Origin: an uncultured Eubacteriales bacterium | Lineage (GTDB): Bacteria > Bacillota > Clostridia > UBA1381 | Direction of reading: 5' to 3' | DNA: 64,000 bases | NCBI GenBank assembly: GCA_905199755.1 | Contig: CAJKHT010000005.1 | Location: 11,378-75,377 of the forward strand | Part shown: piece after piece, positions 34,987 through 44,400 of the stretch | How the letters are laid out: each line of letters begins with the position of its first letter | Numbering within the stretch: position 1 is the stretch's first letter | Program-made: the position numbers and the translations under genes | The notes under the pieces: model-generated | What the model saw: the letters and a program-made list of their open reading frames with translations, nothing else | Told to the model about the DNA's origin: nothing | Database searches by the model: none

Positions 34987-36717
34987 TTACTCGACATCCT
35001 GCAAAGCATCAAATCCCTCTTCGCCGGTTCTTACCTTTACAACGTTTTCAACATCGTAAACAAAGATTTTACCGTCACCGATATGTCCTGTGTACAGTAC
35101 CCTCTTTGCTGTTTCAATAACGTCTCTTACAGGAACCTTGCAAACAACAATCTCAACCTGTACTTTCGGAAGAAGTGCCGCTTCACTCATAACACCACGG
35201 TAATATTCGGGCTTTCCTTTCTGAGTACCGCAGCCGAGAACATGAGTTACCGTCATACCGGTAATACCGATGTTCATTAATGCCGTTTTAAGCACTTCAA
35301 ACTTTTCCTGCTTCATCAGGATTTCTATCTTTGTCATCTTGACATCACTGCCAATCTGCTTTGTATCCGAGTTGCTCTTAAGTACCACGGGAACAGCCTC
35401 ATCAAGTGCCGCACTTCCCGTTACGGGTGCTACATAATCCACACTGCCGCTCTCAATTGCCGGCATAAAGTCCGCATATGCACTCGGCAGACCGTGCTCT
35501 GTTGCATCAAGACCTGTTATTTCTTCTTCAGCCGATGCTCTGAGTCCTACAGTTGCCTTTATAACAAAGAAAGTAATTGTAATCGTTACCGCAGTCCATG
35601 CACCTACAGAGAGAATTCCCAAAAGCTGCAAGCCCAAAAGCTTTAAGCCGCCGCCGTAGAAAAGTCCTGTCAATTCGGATGACGGAGCCGAGGTTGTTGC
35701 AAACAGACCTACCGCAATTGTTCCCCAGATACCGTTTAAGCAGTGAACCGCAACGGCACCGACAGGGTCGTCTATATGAAGCTTATGATCCAGAAGCCAT
35801 ACACCGAATACTACCAATACTCCGGCAACTGCGCCGATAACCAGCGAACCGAGTGCATCCGTAACATCACAGCCTGCCGTTACAGCAACAAGACCTGCCA
35901 ATGAAGCGTTAAGACACATTGACACATCAGGCTTTCCGTATTTTATCCATGTGAATATCATACATGAAACCGTTGCAACCGCCGGTGCGATTGTTGTTGT
36001 TACAAAAATCGAGCCTAACTGCTCAACGCTTGTAGCAGCAGCACCGTTAAATCCGTACCAGCCGAGCCACAGAATGAACACACCCAAAGCGCCGATTGTG
36101 AGGTTATGTCCCGGGAAAGCATTTACCTTGACAATTTTACCGTTCTTATCCTTATTGAATTTTCCGATACGCGGTCCTAAAATCTTTGCACCTATCAAGG
36201 CTGAAATTCCGCCTACCATATGTATTGCACATGATCCCGCAAAATCGTGGAAGCCAATCTGGCTCAGCCAGCCGCCGCCCCAAATCCAGTGTGCTTCAAC
36301 CGGATATATAAACGCCGATATTACAGCCGAATATATACAATATGAAAGGAACTTTGTTCTTTCTGCCATAGCTCCCGAAACGATTGTTGCTGCTGTTGCA
36401 CAGAATACCAGGTTAAATACAAAGTTTGACCAGTCAAAGCTTTCATATGCCGTAAAGATGTCAAAACCCGGTTTTCCGATAAGTCCTACCATGTCCTCTC
36501 CAAGGAACAATCCGAAACCTATTATAATAAATACGATTGTACCTATACAGAAGTCCATGAGGTTTTTCATTATAATGTTTCCGGCATTCTTTGCTCTGGT
36601 AAAGCCTGTTTCCACCATTGCAAAGCCTGCCTGCATCCAGAATACCAATGCCGCTCCTATAAGGAACCACACACCAAAAATGTTACTTGTTACGAAATCC
36701 GCTACTGCGCTTGTCAT
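34987..36717 (-). CDS. Ammonium channel fused to a C-terminal PII domain
   Basis: A 576-residue fusion. Residues ~1-420 are an Amt channel with eleven helices: FWMQAGFAMVETGFTRAKN, the first pore His in HMVGGISALIGA and the second in VAVHCLNGIWGTIA. A linker (~420-455) leads to a PII signal-transduction domain (~458-570) starting KMTKIEILMKQEKFEVLKTAL, with a T-loop GCGTQKGKPEYYRG and VRTGEEGFDA at the C-terminus. PII normally senses 2-oxoglutarate/ATP/ADP and plugs Amt; here both are one chain. AGGGGAAA precedes the ATG. The gene lies behind a 170-base leader with two terminator-like hairpins, so it is probably controlled after initiation. Confidence 0.93.
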   Translation of the reverse strand: MTSAVADFVTSNIFGVWFLIGAALVFWMQAGFAMVETGFTRAKNAGNIIMKNLMDFCIGTIVFIIIGFGLFLGEDMVGLIGKPGFDIFTAYESFDWSNFVFNLVFCATAATIVSGAMAERTKFLSYCIYSAVISAFIYPVEAHWIWGGGWLSQIGFHDFAGSCAIHMVGGISALIGAKILGPRIGKFNKDKNGKIVKVNAFPGHNLTIGALGVFILWLGWYGFNGAAATSVEQLGSIFVTTTIAPAVATVSCMIFTWIKYGKPDVSMCLNASLAGLVAVTAGCDVTDALGSLVIGAVAGVLVVFGVWLLDHKLHIDDPVGAVAVHCLNGIWGTIAVGLFATTSAPSSELTGLFYGGGLKLLGLQLLGILSVGAWTAVTITITFFVIKATVGLRASAEEEITGLDATEHGLPSAYADFMPAIESGSVDYVAPVTGSAALDEAVPVVLKSNSDTKQIGSDVKMTKIEILMKQEKFEVLKTALMNIGITGMTVTHVLGCGTQKGKPEYYRGVMSEAALLPKVQVEIVVCKVPVRDVIETAKRVLYTGHIGDGKIFVYDVENVVKVRTGEEGFDALQDVE

Positions 36718-36763
36718 GTTTCATTTCCCCTTTCTTTTTTCTTAATCCGCAGAATAAATAAAA

Positions 36764-36803
36764 AAGATGTATATACAGAAAACTTAATCTGTATACACAT
36801 CTT
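36764..36803 (-). promoter_or_regulatory. Second terminator-like hairpin in amt leader
   Basis: 16-bp arms (36764-36779 and 36788-36803, one mismatch) around an 8-base loop, followed in the minus direction by T6-ATTTA. The first TTAATCCACAG in the leader and a CTGCGGATTAA nearer the start codon can pair around it. Confidence 0.7.
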
Positions 36804-36841
36804 TGTGCAGCTGCTTTTTTAACTGTGGATTAAATAAAAAA

Positions 36842-36872
36842 GCACATTTATGATTTATCATCATAAATGCGC
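36842..36872 (-). promoter_or_regulatory. First terminator-like hairpin in amt leader
   Basis: 13-bp arms (36842-36854, 36860-36872; one G-U pair) around a 5-base loop, followed in the minus direction by T6-ATTTA, the same tail as the second hairpin. Candidate attenuator. Confidence 0.7.
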
Positions 36873-36891
36873 CCTTGCTTTTATGAATACT

Positions 36892-36954
36892 ATTAAAGCA
36901 CTTTTTTCTGCATTTGTCAAGCAGTTTTTTTTATTTTATGTAAATCTTACATAA
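36892..36954 (-). promoter_or_regulatory. amt promoter with upstream palindrome
   Basis: Minus strand TTGACA (36915-36920), 17 bases, TTTAAT (36892-36897). A perfect palindrome TTATGTAA-ATC-TTACATAA at 36936-36954 sits about 60 bases upstream of the start point, where an activator would bind. The rest of the 285-base gap to the GH5 gene is AT rich. Confidence 0.65.
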
Positions 36955-37002
36955 TTTTTTTTAAAAATATCCTTTTATTGGTTTAATCCATATAAAATAT
37001 TG

Positions 37003-38916
37003 TTACTGCAAATATCCCTTAAGCACATTATTAAGCGTAAAACCGTTTTCCGTGGCAAGATATTCTTTCGTCCACCATTTGGTGTAAAGCTGCTTTATCT
37101 GCTCATTTGTAAGCAAGCCCAAATGGAACATAACACCTCCGCTGCTGCTCCATGTGCTGTTTACCTTATTTGCCGCGTCCGCACCCATAACGGCATACAT
37201 ATCGTTTGCCGTATAAGTTCTGCCGTACAAGCCCCAGCCTGCATTGCTGCTGTTTATAAGGGCGGTTGTCTTATAATTCCACATTGTGTAGCTTATGCCC
37301 TTGCTGTTCATCTGTGAGGTTATTTTACTGTTATACACCTGCGGATTAAACTCGCCCATAAATGCCGCCGTGCGGTAGCTGTTTTTTACTTTTTCAAGCG
37401 AATTTACAAGCTCGGTCGTTGTAGCGTCCGAGGTATCATACGAGTGCAGCTGATACATCATATTTGTCCAGCCGTATTCCGACGGGTCGGGCAGAAATTT
37501 CATGCGCCAGATTGCCTCAAGCGTAATCACATGGTACGGGTCCGCACTTCTCACAGCTCTGACCATTCTGTCATACACACCGATGCGCAGCGTTGTATCG
37601 CTCCACGGGTCCGCACGGTACTGTGACTCAACATTATGTGCCGCGTCCGCATTGTTAAGCGGTTCATTCATTATGTCATATGCCGCAACACAGGTTTTGT
37701 TTTTATATCTTTCTGCAATTTTTACCCACAAATCCTCCATAATATCCTGATACTTTTCTTCTTTATAGAGGTAGTTTCTGCCGGCTTTTCCGCTTGAATG
37801 GTCGCCGTTCTGACCGCCGGGGCAGCCATGCATATCAAATATAAGATACAAGCCGTATTTTTCCGCCATGTCACATGCCCAGTCAAGCTTTTTAAAGCCC
37901 GGATTTTCGTCATCGTCCGCGGTAATATACGTTCTGTTTTCATCGGACATGAAATTTCTGTACCAGAACGGAATTCTTACACAGTTAAATCCCATATCGC
38001 TGACATTTTTAAAATCCTGCTCGGTTATATAATTATCCTGGTAATTCGCAATAAGCTCCGATGCCTCCTCCTTGCCGAAGCGCGTTTCAAGCTCGTCAAG
38101 AGTATCAAGCATTGCCCAGCCGTTTTCCGTATTGTTTCTTACCGTCACATTTCCGTTAAATGCCATAACGGGACACATCCATGTTTCCTGTATAAGCCAG
38201 CCGCCGAAATTCACACCCTTGAGTTGAACCGTTTTACCGTCATTCCTTGCCAGCTCGCCGCTGTCCGTCACATGCAGAACATCGTGGACATTAATTATAT
38301 CATCGGTAAAAATTTCATACGATGTTGAAACTATTTCCATACTATAAATATCCTTCCAAAGCATAATCTTTATTTTCTGACCGCTTTCGCAGTTTTTATA
38401 TGTATGTTCCTTAGTTCCCGCTTCCGCAACGTTTTGCAAATTTACATCTTTTAATCTGCCGTCAGCACCGTAAAGAGCAAAAATTACCGTTCCCGATACG
38501 GCACTTGTAAATTCCGTGCCTGCCGTAATACTGTCATCATCATTTCTTTTAAATGATGCATAAACCGGATATTCTTCTTCGCTGCCGCCGACGGTAAATT
38601 TTATCTTTTTCACCTCAGATGCATCCGCGCCGTTTCCGAGAGATATAATATAATTGCCGTCAGCCGTATTATCGGGCAGCACAAAGCTTTCCCGTGCGCC
38701 GAAATTCTCTGCGGACTGGTTTATGTAAATAATATTATCCGTGCTGCCCGTATCCGCATTTTCGGGTACTATGCTGACTGTTGAAAAGCCCGTACCGTCG
38801 ACCGTGACCGTGTTTGCTGCCTTATTGTACACCGCATTTTCCGCATAAGCCGCAGACGAAAATACCGCTGCCGCCCCTATCAGCACTGCCGCTGCTTTTT
38901 TCAGTATGCCTTTCAT
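37003..38916 (-). CDS. Secreted glycoside hydrolase family 5 enzyme
   Basis: A 637-residue exported enzyme. The signal peptide ends near residue 25 (SSAAYA). An N-terminal beta-rich, likely carbohydrate-binding or Ig-like region runs to ~220. The GH5 barrel begins LKGVNFGGWLIQETWM (~232) and has the acid/base Glu418 in DIMNEPLNN and the nucleophile Glu522 in FMGEFNPQ. The GGWLIQETWM start resembles exo-beta-1,3-glucanase-like GH5 groups, but substrate is not certain. It overlaps the GH43-like gene by 4 bases (ATGA), so the two are coupled. Last gene of operon A. Confidence 0.9.
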   Translation of the reverse strand: MKGILKKAAAVLIGAAAVFSSAAYAENAVYNKAANTVTVDGTGFSTVSIVPENADTGSTDNIIYINQSAENFGARESFVLPDNTADGNYIISLGNGADASEVKKIKFTVGGSEEEYPVYASFKRNDDDSITAGTEFTSAVSGTVIFALYGADGRLKDVNLQNVAEAGTKEHTYKNCESGQKIKIMLWKDIYSMEIVSTSYEIFTDDIINVHDVLHVTDSGELARNDGKTVQLKGVNFGGWLIQETWMCPVMAFNGNVTVRNNTENGWAMLDTLDELETRFGKEEASELIANYQDNYITEQDFKNVSDMGFNCVRIPFWYRNFMSDENRTYITADDDENPGFKKLDWACDMAEKYGLYLIFDMHGCPGGQNGDHSSGKAGRNYLYKEEKYQDIMEDLWVKIAERYKNKTCVAAYDIMNEPLNNADAAHNVESQYRADPWSDTTLRIGVYDRMVRAVRSADPYHVITLEAIWRMKFLPDPSEYGWTNMMYQLHSYDTSDATTTELVNSLEKVKNSYRTAAFMGEFNPQVYNSKITSQMNSKGISYTMWNYKTTALINSSNAGWGLYGRTYTANDMYAVMGADAANKVNSTWSSSGGVMFHLGLLTNEQIKQLYTKWWTKEYLATENGFTLNNVLKGYLQ

Positions 38917-40001
38917 TCAAAATCCTCCCATTTCCATTCGTCAAACCAGCGTATCACGGGTTTACCGTTTTCAAACAAAACGGGCAGCCAGACATACCGT
39001 GCGGCGGACATATCTCTGAGCTTCGGCGTATTGAGACGTATTACCTCATCATACCTGTCATCATATAAGGTTTCATATCTGTCATCGCCTTTGCTGTTTG
39101 CAATCTCAAACAGATTATCCGGTAAATCCTCAGGAAGATTCATAAGCCATCTGTCCGCCAGCGCAATATACAAATCCTTTTTCGCAGGGTGCTTAAAAAC
39201 AGACGAAATCTGACTTCTGAAAGACAAATTCTCCTTATCCTCATGCACCCGTCCAAGCCATTCCCACGGTCCGAAATATCCGTCCGAAACAAGGCACTCG
39301 GTGGGATTGGGTACATAGCCCGTTGTGCGGCTCAAAAACATATACAGTCTGCCGTTTCGCCTGCATACCGCAGGCGCTTCAATCCCCACCTGATAGGGAG
39401 TATTGTCGTGATAGTTTCCATAATTTCCCGTAAGGTCGGTATAATCGTCCGTCAGCTCCGCGCATACTATATCCTTGTGCGGATGCTCATGATGAACAAA
39501 GTCATGCACTTTATCAAAAAATATATATGCCTTTTGAGTGGCTTCGTCCACCGCAAGGTCAAAGTCTCCCGAGCTGTACCCCAAAGGCTGACGCGTTCCG
39601 ATAATTTTAAATTCATCGGTTATTTTATCGGCAGCGGCTATAACCATATACTGGTCGCCCATGTTTTCTCTGCCCATAATTTTTATCCACATTATGAACT
39701 TTTTTGTTCTTTTATTATATATAATATGCGGTCTGTCCATGTACTGTGTCGGGTGCAGCGGATTTTCGTAATCCTCCGACGGCGGCACAATAATCCCCTC
39801 ATTCTTCCAGTTGTACAAATCCTCCGATGAATAAAGACGCACTCCCCAGTGCCATATACCGCTGTCGGGCAGCGTTTTTTCTTTATTTTCGCCGAACCAG
39901 TAATATTTACCGTCGGCATATATCACAGAGCCGCCATGCGCCTGAATCGGTTTTTTGTCCGTGTCAAGCCATTCTTCGCCCGGTCTGAAACAAGCATTCA
40001 T
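38913..40001 (-). CDS. Cytoplasmic GH43-like glycosidase
   Basis: A 362-residue five-bladed beta-propeller enzyme without signal peptide. It starts like beta-1,3-galactosidase-type GH43 proteins: WLDTDKKPIQAHGGSVIYADGK, YYWFGENKE, VRLYSSEDLYNWKNEG. Other blade motifs are DRPHIIYNKRTKKFIMW and YSSGDFDLAVDE, with acidic residues in the positions expected for the base and acid; EAPAVCRRNGRLYMFLS holds a likely catalytic Glu. It would cleave galactosyl or arabinosyl residues from imported oligosaccharides. GGGGGAG precedes the ATG. Stop overlaps the GH5 start; 19 bases follow the AraA-like gene. Confidence 0.82.
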   Translation of the reverse strand: MNACFRPGEEWLDTDKKPIQAHGGSVIYADGKYYWFGENKEKTLPDSGIWHWGVRLYSSEDLYNWKNEGIIVPPSEDYENPLHPTQYMDRPHIIYNKRTKKFIMWIKIMGRENMGDQYMVIAAADKITDEFKIIGTRQPLGYSSGDFDLAVDEATQKAYIFFDKVHDFVHHEHPHKDIVCAELTDDYTDLTGNYGNYHDNTPYQVGIEAPAVCRRNGRLYMFLSRTTGYVPNPTECLVSDGYFGPWEWLGRVHEDKENLSFRSQISSVFKHPAKKDLYIALADRWLMNLPEDLPDNLFEIANSKGDDRYETLYDDRYDEVIRLNTPKLRDMSAARYVWLPVLFENGKPVIRWFDEWKWEDFE

Positions 40002-40020
40002 ACAATACTCCCCCGTAAAA

Positions 40021-41466
40021 TTATTTCACAATTACATATTCTATTCCGAGAACATCGGCTATTTTTGCAATCGTATCGGCATGGTGTCCGATACCCAATG
40101 CATAATGGTGCGTAGGTCCCTGCATTACCCATTTCTTGATAAAAGTTTTGGTGTCGGGCTCAAAGCAGCCTCTTGTATTTGTATTGCCCGTCGGCGGAAT
40201 TTCGCCCTCCTTTGAGTAGCCCTCGCCGATTACAAATTTGAATTTTCCCTCTGCCGTTTGCGTTATTCCGAGCATGGTTATCGGTCCTTCCTTAAGCTTG
40301 AATTCGACAGACGCTCCGCTGCCCGGCTTTCCGTGGTATTTTTTAAGACTGCGCAGAACAGGCTTTCCCTCGGCAATTCTTAAATGATGCGGACCGTCAT
40401 GACCTATAAGAATTACATTGTCGTTAAAATCAAACGGATGCAGCTCCGCAAAGCTTCCGCCGATGTCCAGTCTGTCCATAATAAGCATTGCGATACATGT
40501 TTTTATGTCAAACTCGCCGCACATTGGTATTCCCTGCGCATTCAGTATTGAATTTCCGACAATAAACGTAGTGGCAACCTTTCTGTGCAGACTGTCCTCA
40601 CGTCCCTCATAATAGTATGCCAAGCCCGTAAGATTAAATTTTTCAACCAGCTTATCGAGTGCAACCGCGCTTTTTGCCGCCTGATACTTATCCTCATCTG
40701 TCAGCTTTGACGTAACCGGATCGGATTTAGGCTCGGGCATGTCAAACTCCTCGTCAATCAGCTCGATTTTTTCCGCAATCTCTTCCTCCGTTACCGTATT
40801 GTACAAATCAATTACATCGTCCACCTCAATCAGCGGCACATGAAGATGAAATGCCGCGGAGACAGCTGTCGGATCGGCATGCATATCATACATTGATTCC
40901 ATAACGTGTCCCATAAGTCCCATTCTCGCCCCGCGCAAATCATGCAGAACCTTTGCAATATCGCACCACTGTGCTATTTCGGACTTTGCCTGTTTGTCAT
41001 CGTAAAGACAGCCCAGAATTACATCATGCACTTTTTTACCCAGACGGATTGCCACTCCCGTAAATTCCGGCACGGAGCAGATACTGTCGTTTTCAAGCTG
41101 CATAAACGTATTTGCCTTATCGTAATCCATTGCCATTCTCGGCTGAAGTGCCGTAAGAATAACAGGTCTGTCAACCTCCTTTAATATCGGAGCAAATACG
41201 GACGATGTGGCATATGTTGTCATATTGCAGAAAATAACGTCCAAATCCGCCGCCTGCATTTTCTTTGCGGTTTCATAAGATTTTTCGCTGCTGTCAATCA
41301 TTCCGAAATCAACGATTTCCACATCATTTGCCTTTACCATATCGCATAAATCCTTATGAAATCCCATAAGACTTTCATAAAGTCCCTCAAACTGCTTCCA
41401 ATAGGTGGCATGAGCCACGGCAAATATACCTATTCTTGCAGTTCTTTTATTTTTTCTTGTTATCAT
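40021..41466 (-). CDS. L-fucose/L-arabinose isomerase family protein (AraA-like)
   Basis: A 481-residue cytoplasmic protein of the arabinose/fucose isomerase fold. Metal ligands typical of AraA are visible: Glu in YYYEGRED, Glu in MCGEFDIKT, His in IGHDGPHHLR and His in THHYALGIGHH. The N-terminal domain (~1-180) has a Rossmann-like start KRTARIGIFAVAHATYW. It likely interconverts an aldose and a ketose released from the glycan, for example L-arabinose to L-ribulose. No araB or araD is in the window. AAAGGAATG precedes the ATG. It sits between the giant glycosidase and the GH43-like gene. Confidence 0.78.
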   Translation of the reverse strand: MITRKNKRTARIGIFAVAHATYWKQFEGLYESLMGFHKDLCDMVKANDVEIVDFGMIDSSEKSYETAKKMQAADLDVIFCNMTTYATSSVFAPILKEVDRPVILTALQPRMAMDYDKANTFMQLENDSICSVPEFTGVAIRLGKKVHDVILGCLYDDKQAKSEIAQWCDIAKVLHDLRGARMGLMGHVMESMYDMHADPTAVSAAFHLHVPLIEVDDVIDLYNTVTEEEIAEKIELIDEEFDMPEPKSDPVTSKLTDEDKYQAAKSAVALDKLVEKFNLTGLAYYYEGREDSLHRKVATTFIVGNSILNAQGIPMCGEFDIKTCIAMLIMDRLDIGGSFAELHPFDFNDNVILIGHDGPHHLRIAEGKPVLRSLKKYHGKPGSGASVEFKLKEGPITMLGITQTAEGKFKFVIGEGYSKEGEIPPTGNTNTRGCFEPDTKTFIKKWVMQGPTHHYALGIGHHADTIAKIADVLGIEYVIVK

Positions 41467-41486
41467 TATAATTCATTCCTTTCTTG

Positions 41487-44400
41487 TCATTCAAGAGTAT
41501 ATATAAAATCGGTTTCCGTATATCCCCCGGAGTCGCTGTAGGTTCTTAATGTATACACTCCGTCACAGTCAAGTGCGGCAAAAACCGTACATTCTCCGTT
41601 TTCGGGTGCGGTATACATATTGTAATACACCACGTCCCCGTCCTTTAATATTTCAGCACTTACGTACTCACCCGGCTTTGCACTTACGGTTTTGATTATA
41701 TTTCCCGTAAATTTCTCCGCCAGCTGCACCGTGCCGAATTCCCACGGTCTTGCTCTGTTGTACGTTTTGCCCCACACATATTTTCCTTTTTCCGCATTAT
41801 CGGCACCGTATTCCGCAAGCTTAAATCCAAAGCTTATCTTTCCGTCCTCGCGGTAAAAATACGGATACAACTGTGTAAACGGGATATGCATACAGTAATA
41901 TGTATAATTTCCCTCATCCGCGGCAAACCCCTGTGCGCCGTTTACCGTTTCACCGCTGCCGCTGTAATCATCGGACGGCATATCTCCGCATATGTCCGGA
42001 GCAAGCGTTTTTGTTATCGTGCCACCGCTTTTTGAAAGCACACCCGTTATTTCAACAACATCGGAGGCTATACCGTTTGCAAACGTATCAATGCCGATTA
42101 CAAGCTGTGCCTTTACCGCATCACCGCTTACCGTTCTCACCATGCAGTCAAAGCCGTCACTGCATTTATGAACCGCAAAATCCGCGGACTCGGAAATTGT
42201 GTTCCACGTTATGCCGCTGTCCGCAATCCGATTGCCGTCATGGCTGAAAATTTCCTTATAAGATGCCCCACCGTTCAGTCCGTCCGTGCTTTTTTTATTC
42301 ACTTCGTTTTCGCTGTACAAAACGGCTCCGTCATATATATGCTCTCCTCCTGCCGGGGAAAGGTACGAAAATGCATTTTCGTCAAGTCTGGAAACAAAAT
42401 ATACCGTATCGGCACACACCGTAAAACCGTCAGTGCCTATGCTTCTTCCCTCCCAGTCGAGAACGGACGCATTTTCGGAAAATCTTATATCCGCCGCATT
42501 TGCCGCATCAAGCTCGTCACCCCACAGAATATATAACGGCTTTCCGTCACATGCAAGCTTTACAATATTGACATTGCCCGTCTTGTATTCTTCACGGTAG
42601 CTTATATCCGTCCCCGACACCGAAATCAGCGTATTCAGCACACCTGCCGCAAAGCGTGGCTCATAGTACGGCAGCTTGCGGAATATTCCTGCCGCCACGG
42701 TTGTGAATTTATCCGTCATGTTATCGAGAATCATGCAGTCGCTGCCCTGAACGGAATTATCATACGGCTGGAAAAATGCTATTTTCTCAACACCGTATTT
42801 TATCTGGCGCAGATAATCCTTTATAAGCCGCAGCCCCAGCTGCTTTTCGGTAAAATAAATATCCGAGGACGAGCCGTTAAACAGGATTGTATGTGCTTCG
42901 GTATTTATAACACCCTTATTGCTGTCAAGTCCCAGCCGTGAATTAACATCAAAGCAGTTCCACGGATCGAGGTCATAACCGTGCATTGCAAGCTTATCGG
43001 TATATTGCCAGCCGCCTTTTTCAAGGAACTGCCTGTAAAACGACAAATATCTTTTTGCACCTATACCGCCCATGGTTACCGTATCATTTCCGCCGCTTTT
43101 GCTTTTAAGCGTATCGTATGCCGATTTGAGCATATTTACGTAGTTTTCGGCGCTGTCACTCCAGAATGTACTTCCGCCCGGCAGATGCGGCTCGTTATAA
43201 ATTTCCCACGTATCAACCAAATCCCCGTAGCGCGCATACAAATCATGCAGAAAATCCGTGAGATACGTCATATCTTCCGGCGCATACCTTGCATACCGCG
43301 GAACAAGTCCGCCGCTTTCGTCTTTCACGGGCGATGCCCATTTCGGAGTATAAAGTATATTTCCTATTACGTCGAAATTAAGCTCATTTCTTATTCTGTC
43401 AAAAATTTTATCATAGTCTGGCCAATTGTACGCTTTGCCGTTTGCTTCGGTCACGTTATCGGGTTCTATATCCTTCCACGAAAATGCATGCAGCCGTACA
43501 AACGACATTCCCAGCCTGTCGGCAATATCCAAATCGTAATCACCGTCATAATTCGCTATCGACATACCGTAAAGCTTATTGCGCTCCGAAATATCCGGAT
43601 TGTTAAAGGACGTAACATAAAAATCATGGTATTCACGGTCTATGTAATACAGCTTTTGGGTTGTGCTGCTGTAATTCGCCTTATATTTCATGCTTTCATA
43701 AATAACCCTGTTATCCTCGGTTACGGCACTAAACACCACGCGGTAAAATCCGCTCTGCTTCGGGGTATATGTCCAGCCGTTTTCCGAAACCTCTTTTAAA
43801 GAAAGCGATACTTCATCTATAGATTCATTATCCGAGTTATACACCCGTCCGCATATTTCGGATATTTTTCCGTTTACGGGATATTTAAGAGTATACTTTA
43901 CCGTGTCACCGAGACTGTACCAGCTCAGTTTTTCATCACATTGCATATTGAATACACAGTCATCTATGCACAGCGAATCATAGTAAAGCTGCCCCGATGC
44001 ACCGAAAGCATACGATGTACAGAATGCCACCGAAACCTTTGCCGCACCGTCGGGATAGCTTTCGGGATTCACATACAGCTGTTCGTTTTTCCAGACGTCC
44101 GCACTGACATTTTTTGAATATGTATAGTCAAATGTAAAATCCGAGCCTTTGAATTTGTTATTTTCATCATAATAGAGCAATACAATCCTCGGTGTATTTC
44201 CGTCATAATCCTCCGAGCATTTCACCTTAAAGGATATTGACAAGCCGTTTTCGGGCAGGGAAAGCCACGGACTGCATATTCCGTCAAATCCTTTTTTGAC
44301 TGCACCCAATGCCAGATAGCCGCCGTCACAAGCTGTTATGTCAAAAGGCGATGCAGCGCCGTTCCAGCCGTTTACGCTCCATTTTTCGGGCAGCTTTCCG

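Noticed and set aside
36936..36954. GlnR/TnrA operator before amt
   Set aside because: The half sites resemble TGTNA/TNACA but are only three bases apart, not seven.
37000..37317. Plus-strand open frames within the glycoside hydrolase genes (also 42981-43799, 51802-52281)
   Set aside because: They mirror the codon pattern of real genes on the other strand and lack starts with a binding site.
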